Assembly: GCA_019925795.1 (NCBI GenBank)
Contig: CM034306.1
Coordinates: forward strand, 51,888,758-51,952,757
DNA: 64,000 nt
Direction of reading: 5' to 3'
From: Dendrobium chrysotoxum
Lineage: Eukaryota > Streptophyta > Magnoliopsida > Asparagales > Orchidaceae
Below are positions 25,761 to 36,614 of this stretch, piece by piece. The notes beneath the pieces were generated by a model, which had not been told where the DNA came from, made no database searches, and was given only the letters and a program-made list of their open reading frames with translations. The translations under genes and the position numbers were made by a program. Each line of letters begins with the position of its first letter. Positions within the stretch are counted from its first letter, which is position 1.

Positions 25761-26330
25761 AGAGATTTGGAAAGGATTCCAGGGTCAAATTTCACTGAAT
25801 GGAAAGTCAAGTGGCATAGGCTGTAGATATTTAAAAGTTTTACAGCTTTTGGGAATCAATCCAGTTTCTGAGGCTAGGGACCTTAGAATGGGTTCAAATT
25901 TGGTGGGTTGATCTTGGAGACATATCTAAGCAAGATAAAATTTGAACAACCCAAATCAAAGGTCATTTGGCTGGGGTTCAGAGTGATAAAAAATTCATTC
26001 AGAAAGGGTTTTAAGACCTAGGTCCTTAACCCTAAGATTTGACTTGGAAACTTGGACTTGGATTGAATTGTTGGACTTGGATGATTGAGTTTGAATTATC
26101 CACATCAATGACAATCAAATGAATGATTGAGATTGATTGGATGTTATTTGAAGGTTAATAGAAAGTTGGTGGAAGGTTGGATTAAAGATTGAATTGGAGG
26201 GTGGAGCTTGATTTGATTAAGATTGGATATGATTTTGACTGGGACCTATATGATTGAGGGGTGGACACCCCCCAAAAAGAGACCCAGATAGGTCTTAGTG
26301 ACCTCATACAGAAATGAGGTCAACACCCAG

Positions 26331-26567
26331 GCGATATACCGTGCATAATGACACGTTCAATTTCAAAATTGAAATTCTAGAAATTAAATTCTCCCAAAGA
26401 TAATTAAACCTTTTTCAAAACTCTAACAACTTTTTACATTCAAACACTCACTTCTTGACTTACTTAAGATTTTATTGAGCACTCAAAGGCTCATAATAGC
26501 TAATCAAATTAAAATTGATAATCATTAATGAAAGTTATATGGGTTTCTAACGATAGATATTATAGAT
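26331..26567. other. Spacer between R copy 2 and a hAT-like element
   Basis: AT-rich sequence with no recognised content. It may include the true end of R, which I could not fix. Confidence 0.3.
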
Positions 26568-27207
26568 TAGGGGTGTAAATAAGCTAAGTCAAGCTTTAGT
26601 CATGCCTAACTCGAGCTCGGCTTGTCAAAATAAGAGTAAGCCTAAACTCAAGCTCAAGCTTGTGTATTAATCTCGAGCTCGATCGTCAAAATATCTAAAA
26701 ACTTGAGCTCTACTCGATAGCTCATTGGTGAAAGGCTCTAGTAGCTAGTGGGAAAGGTATCACCACAGCTCGTGGTAGCTCGAGGCCGGAGAAGGCTCCG
26801 GTAACTCACTGGAGAAAATAATACAGAGGCGGCTTGTGGAGTGGAGTTTCAAAAATGGAGTCAGGAGGGTGAGTAGTAGCTTTCTTTTATTATTCATTTT
26901 ATTGTAATGGTTGTAGACTTAATGTAGCATTTTTATCAAGAAAGTATTATACCACTGCTTTAAATGTTATAATAATGCAGCAATAGCTTTATCTTTTTAT
27001 CTTCCAAAAATATTAAGAGCTTTTACCTTAATTTTTTTAGAAAATTAAAAAAATTATCAAAAGAAATTTGACAGATACTTTTTATTATATTTAATACAAA
27101 AAATGTGGATATGAGTTGGCTCTCGAGCTAATGAGCCGAGCTCGATCAAGCTCTAACTTGAGCTTCGTTTATCAGACGAGCTGTATTCTGAGCTCAAACT
27201 CAAGTCG
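26568..27207. mobile_element. hAT-like non-autonomous DNA transposon, right end missing
   Basis: The left end TAGGGGTGTAAAT matches the typical terminal inverted repeat of plant hAT-type small elements. Both subterminal zones are dense in GAGCTCG, CTCGAGCT and AAGCTC words (26600-26780 and 27110-27200), another hallmark. The expected right terminus (TTTACACCCCTA) is absent: the element stops where a gypsy LTR begins at 27208. No transposase is encoded. Confidence 0.6.
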
Positions 27208-27553
27208 TGTAACGCCAGAGCTATATGGCTAGTAACGGACAATTCATTTATTCCTCTATTTTAACTTTAGTTTGTAATAAGACTTCTTGTATTGGGTTTA
27301 GTTGCTATCTCTATAGCCCACTAAGTAAACAATTGGAGTACCTATAAATTGGAGTAATATCTTGTTGAAATAACAAGAAAGATAGTTTGAGAATAGTTCT
27401 TGGTATCATTTTTATATCCTGATCGATGTCAGGTGGTGGTTCACGATCCTCATGGTGTTGCTCCCTTCTGTAAAGCCGTCGACTGCTTATGTTTTCACAT
27501 GAGATCCCTGCTCTCATCACCAGGCCATGACTCGTTAAGGTAGTTTGAAGTCA
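27208..27553 (+). repeat. 5' LTR of the gypsy element
   Basis: About 346 bp from TGTAACGCC to TGAAGTCA, directly followed by the PBS. A CTATAAATT box lies at about 27343. The left edge abuts the hAT-like element, so it probably inserted there. Confidence 0.65.
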
Positions 27554-27555
27554 AG

Positions 27556-27568
27556 TGGTATCAGAACC
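27556..27568 (+). other. Primer binding site (tRNA-iMet type)
   Basis: TGGTATCAGAACC, two bases after the LTR end; one mismatch from the usual TGGTATCAGAGCC. Confidence 0.8.
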
Positions 27569-27575
27569 GATTAAA

Positions 27576-28560
27576 ATGCTACCTCATCGGAACCAAAAGA
27601 GGCTAATTCAAGAAGTGGTGATCAAGGATTTATAATGTGAAATCATGCAATTGCAGCAACGCCTAGCTAGGTTCAAACAAAGGAAACCTACAGGGTGATA
27701 TAAAGATGAGGAGAACATCAATCCCTTCCATCAAGAGACCTACAATGAAGATGAAGTTGGAGGACCGATGCCCGGACGAGCTGGTAGAAGGTTACCACCA
27801 AATTATGGAAACAATATTGACCTTCTTGAGTTTGATGGAAGGATGAACCTCGATGAATTCAGCTATTAGTTGTAGATGGTCGAGCTTATTCTTGAATTCA
27901 AGGAAGTCCCCACCGAATGAATTGTCAAGCTATTTACTATCAAAGTCAAAAAAATTGCCTCTCTATGGTGGGAGAACTTGAAACGATCAAGAAATCACGA
28001 GGGCCGTAGTAAGATTATGACGTGGCCGAAGATGAAATGAGAGCTGCAGTAGAAGTATATTCTTGAATAATACAAACAAGACCCATTCTTAAAATTCACC
28101 CAACTACAACAACAGTAGTCCACTATTGAGGAATACGTGGCTAAATTTGAATAACTCTCCCTAAAATGCGACATCATTGAATCAGAAGAGCAAATTATTA
28201 TGAGATTCTTGGGGGAATTACAAACCTCACTTGCCAATGTCATCCAGCTTCAGCCTTATTGGACTTTTCAAGATGTTTTCAACCTTATCGTGAAAGTGGA
28301 GAGACAACAAGGCAATTTTAAGAAAACTTCTGTTAAGAATTTTGCATCCGAGCCCATGCCAGAAAGAAAGTCTAGCCATAATCGATCTGATGTCGGCCCT
28401 GATAAAATATAAGAAGAGAGGTAATCACAAAATTCCTCATAAATGACGTCACCCTAAGCCTCTTTCCCTACCTGCAAATGCTTCAAGTGTCAGGGATTTA
28501 GGCATATAGCTTCAAATTGCCCAAATCATTATATGGTGACATTAATTAAAGAACCTGATG
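27576..28560 (+). pseudogene. Gypsy gag pseudogene
   Basis: Gag builds the particle and binds the RNA. The frame starts at ATG 27576 and is broken by at least eight stops. Conserved pieces include LEFDGRMNLDEF (about 27826), the ASLWWENLKR block (about 27957) and the stretch MRFLGELQTSLANVIQLQPY from about 28200. A zinc knuckle C-F-K-C-Q-G-F-R-H-I-A-S-N-C sits at 28479-28520 (CX2CX4HX4C intact). Confidence 0.75.
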
Positions 28561-28699
28561 TTGAAGAGGTAGTGACCGATGTAGCCCTAGAATCATCTGA
28601 CGCTGAATTAATATATCTTCATGGTGATGAAGGAAAACTATTGGTCTTAAAACAAGCTTTGAATATCTATACCAGCGAGCCCTGGTTACACCATAGCAT

Positions 28700-30690
28700 T
28701 TTTTGAACCCGATGCATTATGAAGGATAGGGTATGCAACGTAATCATCGACAGTGGGAGTTGCGAGAATGTCATTGCCACCACCATGGTAGACAAACTCC
28801 AATTAGGCACCACCGATTATCCTAATCCTTATGCCTTGTCATGGATCTAGAAAAATATTGAGGTAGGGGTCCATAAGAGGTGGTTGGTGAATTTTTCCAT
28901 TGGGCATTTTAAAGATTTGGTCTAATGTAACGTCGTGCTGATGGATGCATGTCACCTACTACTAGGGCATCCGTGGCAATTCGACGACAACACCATACAT
29001 AATGGCACTACCAACACCTATTCTTTCATTTATAACCATCGAAGGGTAGTTCTACTGCCCTCCCCTGCTATAGAGGATGAAGACCCCGTGAGCAAGAATC
29101 TATTCAACTGAAACTTATTCCTAAAAAATTTTTGGCTTGCTAAAGAAGGATTTCTACTACATGTGATGAAGGAAAATGAATCCCTCCAGACAGTACCCAA
29201 TACTATCTAACCCTTATTACAACAATATGATGATATTTTAACCAATGACCTTCCGTCCAGACTACCACCCTTGATAGAAATCCAACATCACATTGATCTG
29301 GTCCCAGGATCAATGCTACTGAACAAACCAGCTTACCGCCTTCGACATAACGAGCATGCAGAACTACAATGGCAAGAGGAAGAATTAATTATAAAAGGAT
29401 TTATCGGCCCTAATAGTAGCCCCTGTACCATCTTGGCCTTACTAGTTCCAAAGAAGGATGACACATTTTGAATGTCCATAGATAGTCATTCCATCAACAA
29501 AATAATGGTGAAGTATAGATTCCCTATACCTCATACATATGATATCTTCGATCAGCCGCATGGAGTTACCTTATTCACCAAAATCACTATGAGAAGTGGT
29601 TACCACCAAATTCAAATGCACCCAGGGATGAGTGAAAAATGGCATTTTAAACATGCAATGGGCTGTATGAATGGACCATTATTCCATTCAGAGTTTCAAA
29701 GGCCCCTAGCATGTTCATGAGGCTCATGTGAACCAGATCTTTCAACCATTCATTTACAAGTTTGTGGTCATGTATTTCGATGCTATTTTAGTATGCAGTC
29801 GTACTTTAGATGATCACTTATTATATTTAGAAATGGTGTTCGATACTCTCTGAAGCCAGAAGCTATTTTCTAACCCAAAAAAGAGCCAGTATCTTTCAAA
29901 CAAAATATCATTTTTAGGATTTATTATCAACTCGATAGGTATTGAGGCCAACTCGGCCAAGGTTGAAGCAATTATGCAATGGCCAAATCCCATGTATGTT
30001 ATAGACAAATTGCATGGGTTAACTTCTTTTTATCGATGTTTCATTCAAAATTTTAGCACGGTAGCCGCTCCCTTAATCGAACTACTCAAGGCCGAAACAT
30101 TAACATGGAACCCAACTGCATAAGATAGCTTCCAACATCTCAAACAGTTAATCTCATTGGTGCCCATTTTAGCGTTACCTAACTTCAACGAGGTGTTTGA
30201 AGTAGAATGTGATGCCTCTAACATGAGTATATGGGCAATCCTTAATCAAAAGGGTCGCCCGATCGCCTTCTTCAATGAAAAATTCAGTAAAGCCCAGCTC
30301 AAGTATTCAATTTATGACAAGGAATTTGATGCACTTATAAGAGCCCTATGTCACTGAGATCACTACTTATTATCCAATGAGTTCATCCTATTATCCGGTC
30401 ATGAAGCATTATAATTCCTTAGCAGCTAGAAGAAGATGAAAAGAAGGCATGCCTCATGGGTAGAGTACCTCGTTGTATTCTACTATATTTTGAAACACAA
30501 ATCTGGAAAATGTAATCAGGTGTTGGATGCCCTCAGCCACAAATTAGGCCTGATACAGACATTATAAGCTTAAATTACTAGGTTTAAACTCTTAAAAGAC
30601 TTGTATCCAAATGATCATGATCTCGACAACATTTGAGCCCAATATCAGAATGGCCCTTACTAATCCTTCTATAATCTGTCCTTTGTCTCT
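28700..30690 (+). pseudogene. Gypsy pol pseudogene (protease, RT, RNase H)
   Basis: The protease keeps its catalytic DSG in VIIDSGSCENV (28740-28770) and the LLLGHPWQFD block (about 28957). RT follows with KPAYRLRHNEH, LVPKKDD and GYHQIQMHP; the usual YxDD is YFDA (about 29776), so the second Asp is lost. RNase H begins VECDASNMSIWAILNQKGRP (about 30205) and reaches YSIYDKEFDAL. The linker KHKSGKCNQVLDALS is at about 30495. Integrase is missing. Confidence 0.8.
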
Positions 30691-31113
30691 TCACACTTGA
30701 CTGCGCTATTAGTGATGTATATGTTTTGAATAGCATTAATATAAAAAAAATTATTAGGAAATATATTATATTTACATTCCATCAATCTAAAACATTTTAT
30801 CCAAATAGTATTTCATTTAAATTTTTTTATTAATTTTAAACTAAGTGATTGGATCAAACTTATTTTTATTAAGTAGGATAATTATTATAATTGCAGTAGA
30901 TATTATTAGTATTTACAAGTAAATATTCTTCCTCATGGGATAGATACTCCACTCTATTACCATATTACTTGATTCGACATGTATACTTGTATATATTAAG
31001 AAGGGCTTTTATAATTTTTATATCAAAGAAAATCTAAGCATAATTTAGGGATGATAGAGCCCTAAATCATTTTCACAATTCTTTAGGTTACTCCATAATC
31101 CCCATCAAGCTTT
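30691..31113 (+). repeat. Probable remnant of the Athila-like 5' LTR
   Basis: AT-rich sequence ending directly before a tRNA-Asp-type primer binding site, which is where a 5' LTR must end. No second LTR is available for comparison, so its start cannot be set. No gene is seen. Confidence 0.4.
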
Positions 31114-31131
31114 TAGCACCGTTGTTGGGGA
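31114..31131 (+). other. Primer binding site (tRNA-Asp type), decayed
   Basis: TAGCACCGTTGTTGGGGA differs from the expected tRNA-Asp PBS at four positions, all C/T or G/A transitions. This PBS type is usual for Athila elements. Confidence 0.65.
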
Positions 31132-31190
31132 AGATTTTTTTTACTTGTAGTTTTATTATATTATTGAATCAATTATATAACTAGTCCTAC

Positions 31191-31388
31191 TTAGAAAGTA
31201 GAGGTCTTAGATTTGACTTATGTTAAGAAAGATAGAGGTAGACCTAAAAAGACTTGGTTAGAAAATATTAGAAATGATCTTTCTTTATTAGATTTAAACA
31301 AGAATTTGACTTTTAACAGGACACAATGGAGAAAAAGGATTCATGTAACCGACCCCACGTAGTGGGATAAAGGCTTGATGTTATTGTA
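31191..31388 (+). mobile_element. LINE 3' end insertion with target duplication
   Basis: About 200 bp of the LINE 3' end: a frame ending in RPKKTW-like codons, then GACCCCACGTAGTGGG and a TTG-rich tail. It is flanked by 19-bp direct repeats, 31172-31190 and 31389-31407, that differ at two positions (ATTATATAACTAGTCCTAC and ATTACATAATTAGTCCTAC). This marks a true target-primed insertion, here into the leader of the Athila-like element. Confidence 0.85.
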
Positions 31389-31486
31389 ATTACATAATTA
31401 GTCCTACTATATTCTTTTATTTTTTTATTTTATTTTACTAATTACATAATTATGGTTGCATACTTAGAAGCCATAGAAGGCAATTA

Positions 31487-32370
31487 TTGCTGGATTTTAA
31501 TTCAAAGATTGAGAAAACTATTTCTAAAATTAGAACCACCAAAAAGTTTTTGAAAATGGATGACCCTGTTCAAGACTTAGATCATTCTAGACCTCTTAAA
31601 GATTTTGTAAATCCTATGATAGACAGAATTCATCAGAGCATAAATAGATATGCCATCCAAGCTAATAATTTTAAATTAAAACATGTAATCATTCAGATGG
31701 TATATAATTTTCAGTTTGGAACTCCCATTGAAGAGCCTAACATATATTTAACAAATTTCATAGAAATTTATGCAATATTTAAGTATAATGGTGTTAGTGA
31801 TGATGCCATTAGACTTAGATTATTTCTATTTTTTCTAAGAGATAAGGCAAAAATGGTGATTAAATTCTTTACCCCTAAGTTCTATTACCACATGGAATGA
31901 GTTGGCCTATAAATTTCTAGGAAAGTATTTCTCACCTTCTAAAATTGTCAAATTTAGAAATGATATTTCTTCTTTTACTCAGTTAGAAGGAGAATCTATT
32001 TATGAGAGTTTAGAGAGATTCAAGGAGATGCTTAAAAAGTGCCCTCGCCATACCTTATTTGATTGGTTGATAATTCAAACTTTTTATAATAGATTGGTAG
32101 GATCTCTTAGAGCCATAATTGATGATGTAGTTGAAGGTTCTTTGATGTCAAAGCCTTTTGAGGATGATTATGAATTAATTAAGAAAATGACAATCAATAA
32201 TTTTCAGTGGCCTACTCATAGGATAAATCCTAAGAGAGTGGTAGGAGTCTATAGAAATAATTTTTTATCTATTTTGACTACTCAAGTTGCTATTATTTCT
32301 ATGAAATTAGATGAATTAAAGGTTAATAGTGATTTAGGAGATAAAGCACCACTACGCCAAGATATGTAGC
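31487..32370 (+). pseudogene. Athila-like gag pseudogene
   Basis: Two long open stretches (to 31900, then from 31902 in the next frame) are joined by a one-base frame change. Recognisable blocks: NNFKLKHVIIQMVYNFQFG, GVSDDAIRLRLFLFFLRDKA and, after the shift, LGKYFSPSKIVKFRNDISSF and WLIIQTFYNRL. These form the Gag capsid block of the Athila lineage. A Gag tail continues with stops toward 32900. Confidence 0.75.
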
Positions 32371-32959
32371 GCTACAGTGCTACCCTACAGAATTTGAGTA
32401 AATATATCATAAAAGGAACAGGAAGGAATCCTTAAAAAAAATATTTTTCTCCTATTAGGAATGCAAATGAATAATCAATATAATGCTCTTAAAAAAATTG
32501 AAGATCAAATAGGGCAATTAGTTAGGTTAATTCATTATCAAAACTTAGTAGAACAATATCATAATATCCAATTTAGAAGTGAGAAAGGGTTAAGAGAGCC
32601 TTATAAAGAGAAAGACCAACCCTAGGATAAGGATGATGTAGAGGAACAACAAAAAAATAAGACCTCTTCTGAACAACCTGAACCTCTTAAAGGACTTGAA
32701 AAGGTTTATAAAAGAGCTGTTGAGAGACCACCACCCCCTTTCCCATAGAGGTTGATCGAAAGAAATCCTAACAAATAGTTCTCAAAGTTCTTAGAAGTGT
32801 TTAAAAAATTAACCATTAATATCCTCTTCTCTGAAGCTTTAGAATAAATGCCCACTTATGCTAAATTCATGAATGATATTTTGAGTATGAAAATAAAATT
32901 TTATGATTATGAAACATTTGCATTAACTGAAGAATATAGTGCCATTTTAGAAAAGAAAT

Positions 32960-33337
32960 TTTTTAAAAAACTTAGTGATCTTGAGTTTTACCATTCCTTT
33001 AACTATTAGAGGTAAATTCTATGGGAGAGCTTTATGTGACTTAGAATATATTATTAACCTCATGCCTCTATCCATCTTTAAAAGATTAAATATAAGAGAG
33101 CTTCAACCTACTTCTATTACTCTTCAATTAGCTGATAGATCTTTTACTTATCCAAAAGGAGTAATAGAGGATGTTTTGATCAAGGTTAATAATTTCATTT
33201 TTCCTATTGATTTTATTATTTTAGACATGGAAGAAGATAAGAAAATACCTCCCATTTTAGGAAGACCTTTCTTAGCAATAGGGAAAGCTGTGATTGATGT
33301 TCAAAAGGGAGAATTAACTATGAGAGTTCATGACTAG
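32960..33337 (+). pseudogene. Athila-like aspartic protease pseudogene
   Basis: The open stretch from 32975 keeps INLMPLSIFKRL, LQLADRSFTYPKG and ILGRPFLAIGKAVIDVQKG. The catalytic motif region reads CDLEYI where family members have D-(L/S/T)-G, so the active-site Gly is lost. The frame also lacks an ATG start, as expected inside a polyprotein. Confidence 0.75.
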
Positions 33338-33899
33338 GAGATGATAATTGATGCATTGAAATCTATAAAATTCCCTCAAGAAAGGAATGAAGATTGCTTT
33401 ATGGTGGATTTGGAGGATGTATTAATAGAAGATCTCATGAAAAAATTATTCGAAGGAGAAGTGATTGAGGAAGAAGAAGATTAGTTAGAATAAAATACAT
33501 CTAATGGCCCATTGAAATAAAATCTAAAGAAGAAAGTTGGATCAAATGACATTTTGAATTGTTGGAAACTTCATCTTTAGATAAAACTATAAAACCATCT
33601 ATTGTAGAGGCCCCAACTTTAGAACTTAAAGCTTTACCTTATCATCCTAAGTACGTATATTTGGATAAAAATTCCACTTTTCCTATAATCATTTCTGCAA
33701 ATCTAGAACAACAATAAGAGATTGAATTGATTAAGGTTTTAAGTAACTATAAAAAGCTTTTGGGTAAATTATTACTTACATTAAAGAAATTAATCCTTCC
33801 ATTTGTATGCATATAATCCTAATAGAAGCAAATTCTATAACGAAAGCTGATCCTCAAGATATTGTTAAAAAAGATATTCTTAAATGGTTAGATGCTGGG

Positions 33900-35110
33900 A
33901 TTATCTATCTAATTTATGATAGCTCTTGGGTTAGTCCCATTATTGTGTTCCTAAGAAGGGAGGATTGACTATTATATTCGATGAACATAATGAATTGATA
34001 CCCACTAGAACTGCCACAGGTTGGAGGATTTATATTGACTATAGGAAACTAAATAAAGCAACTAGAAAAGATCATTTTATTTTATCATTTCTTGATCAGA
34101 TGCTTGATAGGTTGGAAAGGCGTCTAGTTTATAACTTTTTAGATGGATATTCTAGTTATCATCAAATTTTTATTATACCTGAGGATCGAGATAAGACTAC
34201 TTTCACTAGTCCCTATAAAACATTTATTTTTAGGAGAATGACTTTTGGTTAATGTTATGCTCTTGCTACTTTTTAAAGATGCATGATGTCTATCTTTTTA
34301 AATTGAATTGAGCAGGGTATTGAAATATTCATGGATGATTGCTCTGTATTTGGCACTAATTTAATTCATGTCTAGAACACTTAACTACTATTTTAAAAAA
34401 ATGTGTTGAAACCAATTTAGTACTAAATGGGGAGAAATGCCAATACATGGTAACTGAAGACATTATCTTAAGGCATAAGATATCTAGGGAATGATTGGAA
34501 GTAGATATTACAAAAATTTAGGAGATTGAAAATCTTCCTCCACCCAATTCTATTAAGGGGATTAGAAGCTTCTTAAGACATGTTGATTTTTATAGAAGAT
34601 TTATAAAGGATTTTTCTAAAATTTCTAAGCCCTTATGTCATTTGTTAGATAAAGATATTCCTTTTATATTTGTCTGCATGTCATAATGCTTTTAATACTC
34701 TAAAGCATAATTTTACTATTGCTCCTATTAATATTGCTCCTAATTGGCCTTTACCTTTTGTAGTAATGTATGATGCCAATGATGTTGTTGTTGGTGCAGT
34801 TCTGGAGCAAAGAAAAGATAAGAAATTTCATATTACCTTTTATGCTAGCAAAACTTTGAATTTTACTCAATCTAATTATACAACCACTAAAAAGGAATTG
34901 TTAGCAGTTATTTTTGCTTTTAAAAAATTTAGATCTTATTTGATTGGGATGAAGGTTATTATTTGCACTGATCATTTTGCCATCAAATATCTTATGACAA
35001 AAAAGACACCAAATTAAGACTGGTTAGGTGGATTTTATTGTTACAAGAATTTGATGAAGAAATTTTTTATAGAAAGGTTACTAAAAATCAAATTATTGAT
35101 CATATATCTA
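33900..35110 (+). pseudogene. Athila-like RT and RNase H pseudogene
   Basis: RT blocks: GWRIYIDYRKLNKATRKDHF (about 34020), FLDGYSSYHQIFIIPEDRDK (34137-34196) and the catalytic FMDD (34328-34339), which is intact. RNase H: VVMYDANDVVVGAVLEQRKD (about 34760) and YTTTKKELLAVIFAFKKFRS (about 34880). Stops break it at about 34250, in 34300-34500 and at 35015. Confidence 0.75.
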
Positions 35111-35245
35111 GACTTAAATAGCATGCATTAGCTAATGTTAAAATTAATGAAAAATTACCCGATGAATAATTATTTGCTATTCAGTTGAACAAATCTCCAT
35201 GGGATACTAATATTATAAATTTCATTGTAAGTTGAATACTTCCTC

Positions 35246-35622
35246 ATGAATTATCTACATCTCAAAAAAGAAAGTTTTGTGCTTGATGCCAAATCTTACT
35301 TTTGGGATGAACCCTATTTATTTAAATCTTGCAATGATCAAATCATAAGAAGATGTGTTCCTGATGAAGAAATAAATTTTAATATTAATGAGTTCATGAC
35401 TCAAACTATGGGGGACATTTTGGAGGATTCAGAACTGGTTCTAAAATCTTTCAAGCTAGATTTTATTGGCCTACCCTATTAAAAAATATAAAGGAATATG
35501 CAGAATGATGTAATCAGTGCCATAGGGTAGGTAATATATCTAAAAGAAATGAGATGCCAATGAATTATATTTTGAAAATAAAAATATTTGATGTTTGGGG
35601 ATTAGATTTTATGGGACCTTTT
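35246..35622 (+). pseudogene. Athila-like integrase, zinc-binding part (5' of the copia insertion)
   Basis: Decayed HHCC domain: the open stretch has KSYFWDEPYLFKSCNDQIIR and RRCVPDEE, then a Cys pair (C-N-Q-C at about 35510) and the words preceding the core, ending MGPF at about 35611-35622. The frame stops exactly where the copia LTR begins. Confidence 0.65.
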
Positions 35623-35880
35623 GTGCATGTTGTAAATCTGGTTTTGATGATGACAAACATGTCTCTATTGTGTTTTGCTTGGCTAACCCGTTTCAGGCAC
35701 AAAAGATCATGAGCAACTCAAGCCAACTCAAGATCGGGTCTAAGTGTGTCTAAGTGTACTATTTTTCTTTTTCTTGAGTCAATTGTAATGTAATTGATCC
35801 CCTAGCTAAGTAACCTTGCACACACACACTCAGGGGGAGAGCTTGAGTGAATTAGAGTTTCTGTTCAAATTTTTGTTCAG

Positions 35881-36534
35881 ATCATCCTAGACGATATTCA
35901 CATCATCCTGGACGATCAAGTAAAAATAGAAACCCTAATTAGGGCGACCAAGTTAAGAGGGTCTGATTAAGTAGATCGTCCTGGACGATCCTTAGATCGT
36001 ACAGGACGATATGCTCAAATCAGAAATTCTCAGCCGCCAGATCAAGTTAGGCAAGTTTTTATTTTAAGATATTTGGTCTGATCGTCCCGGACGATTCGGT
36101 ACAATCATGCCTAAATTAGCCTGGTGATTAAAAAAAGTAATTAATGCTTGATTGATATGATCATATCGTCCCGGACAATCGCATGATCATCCTGGACGAA
36201 AATGATCGTCTAGTGTGTTTCAGTTGTACATCCCGAACTGTAATCAGGATGATTTGGGCACTTTTTGAACTAATCATACAGGACGATATCTCGATCGTCT
36301 TGGACGATCAAGTCATTTTTAAGTCATCCAGCACAAGTTTCTCTGGACGACCCAAAATGTCTTCTGGACGAAATTCCTCAATTTACACTAATCATCCCGA
36401 ACGATCGCAGAATCGTACGGGATGATATGAACAACTTTTTCTACTGATCGTCCAGAAGAGACAGATCGTCCAGGCTGATGCAGCTGATTTTGAACTGATC
36501 GTACAGGACGATCGATCGATCGTCCTGAACGATC
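35881..36534 (+). repeat. Palindrome array in copia-1 5' LTR
   Basis: About 13 copies of a 15-bp near-palindrome, best form ATCGTCCTGGACGAT, at irregular spacing. Examples: 35975-35989, 35996-36010, 36081-36095, 36294-36308, 36519-36533. Variants mostly replace CG by CA or TG. The array ends 42 bp before the TATA box. Confidence 0.85.
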
Positions 36535-36576
36535 TTGGTCGACCAGTTGAGATTTAGGGCAAATTTTAAGCCCTCC

Positions 36577-36584
36577 TATAAAAG
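36577..36584 (+). promoter_or_regulatory. TATA box of copia-1 5' LTR
   Basis: TATAAAAG, 42 bp after the last palindrome; repeated at 46209-46216 in the 3' LTR. The U3 promoter is therefore expected here, with transcription starting about 30 bp downstream. Confidence 0.7.
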
Positions 36585-36614
36585 ATCTTTTTCTTTCAAT
36601 AAGAAAAATCTTTT
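36581..36614 (+). other. Hairpin immediately after the LTR TATA box
   Basis: AAAGATCTTTTTCTT is followed within about five bases by AAGAAAAATCTTT, its reverse complement apart from small insertions. The 3' LTR repeats it at about 46213-46246. It lies near the expected transcription start. Confidence 0.55.

Larger units (their letters stand above)
19331..26330 (+). repeat. Family R copy 2 (non-coding large repeat)
   Basis: The most complete R copy. In order: hairpin array at 19337-19909; conserved block at 20180-20710 (GGGGAGCTAGCTAACCACC and then GGCCAGGTGGTCTGCCAGA); hairpin at 21020-21036; hairpin at 21178-21195; an AT microsatellite; block at 21830-22110 with ACCAGTCTAGCC and TTCATTGGGGCTAAG; AT-rich middle; GC-richer block at 23.6-24.2 kb; TTGACC-rich tail at 24.5-25.8 kb. 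Copies at 53.3-59.0 and 63.2-64 kb share these landmarks in the same order. Open frames inside (for example near 24306 and 25153) have no recognisable domain. Confidence 0.65.
27208..30690 (+). mobile_element. Ty3/gypsy element, 3'-truncated (chromovirus-like)
   Basis: Holds a short 5' LTR (27208-27553), an initiator-Met PBS, gag with a CCHC knuckle, aspartic protease, RT and RNase H in gypsy order. It breaks off after the post-RNase H linker near 30690, before integrase. No 3' LTR is found. Many stops and frame changes make it inactive. Confidence 0.8.

Noticed and set aside
35881..36534. Possible CRISPR-like array of regularly repeated palindromes
   Set aside because: The repeats vary in sequence and spacing, have no uniform spacers and no cas genes, and sit in LTRs of a plant retrotransposon.
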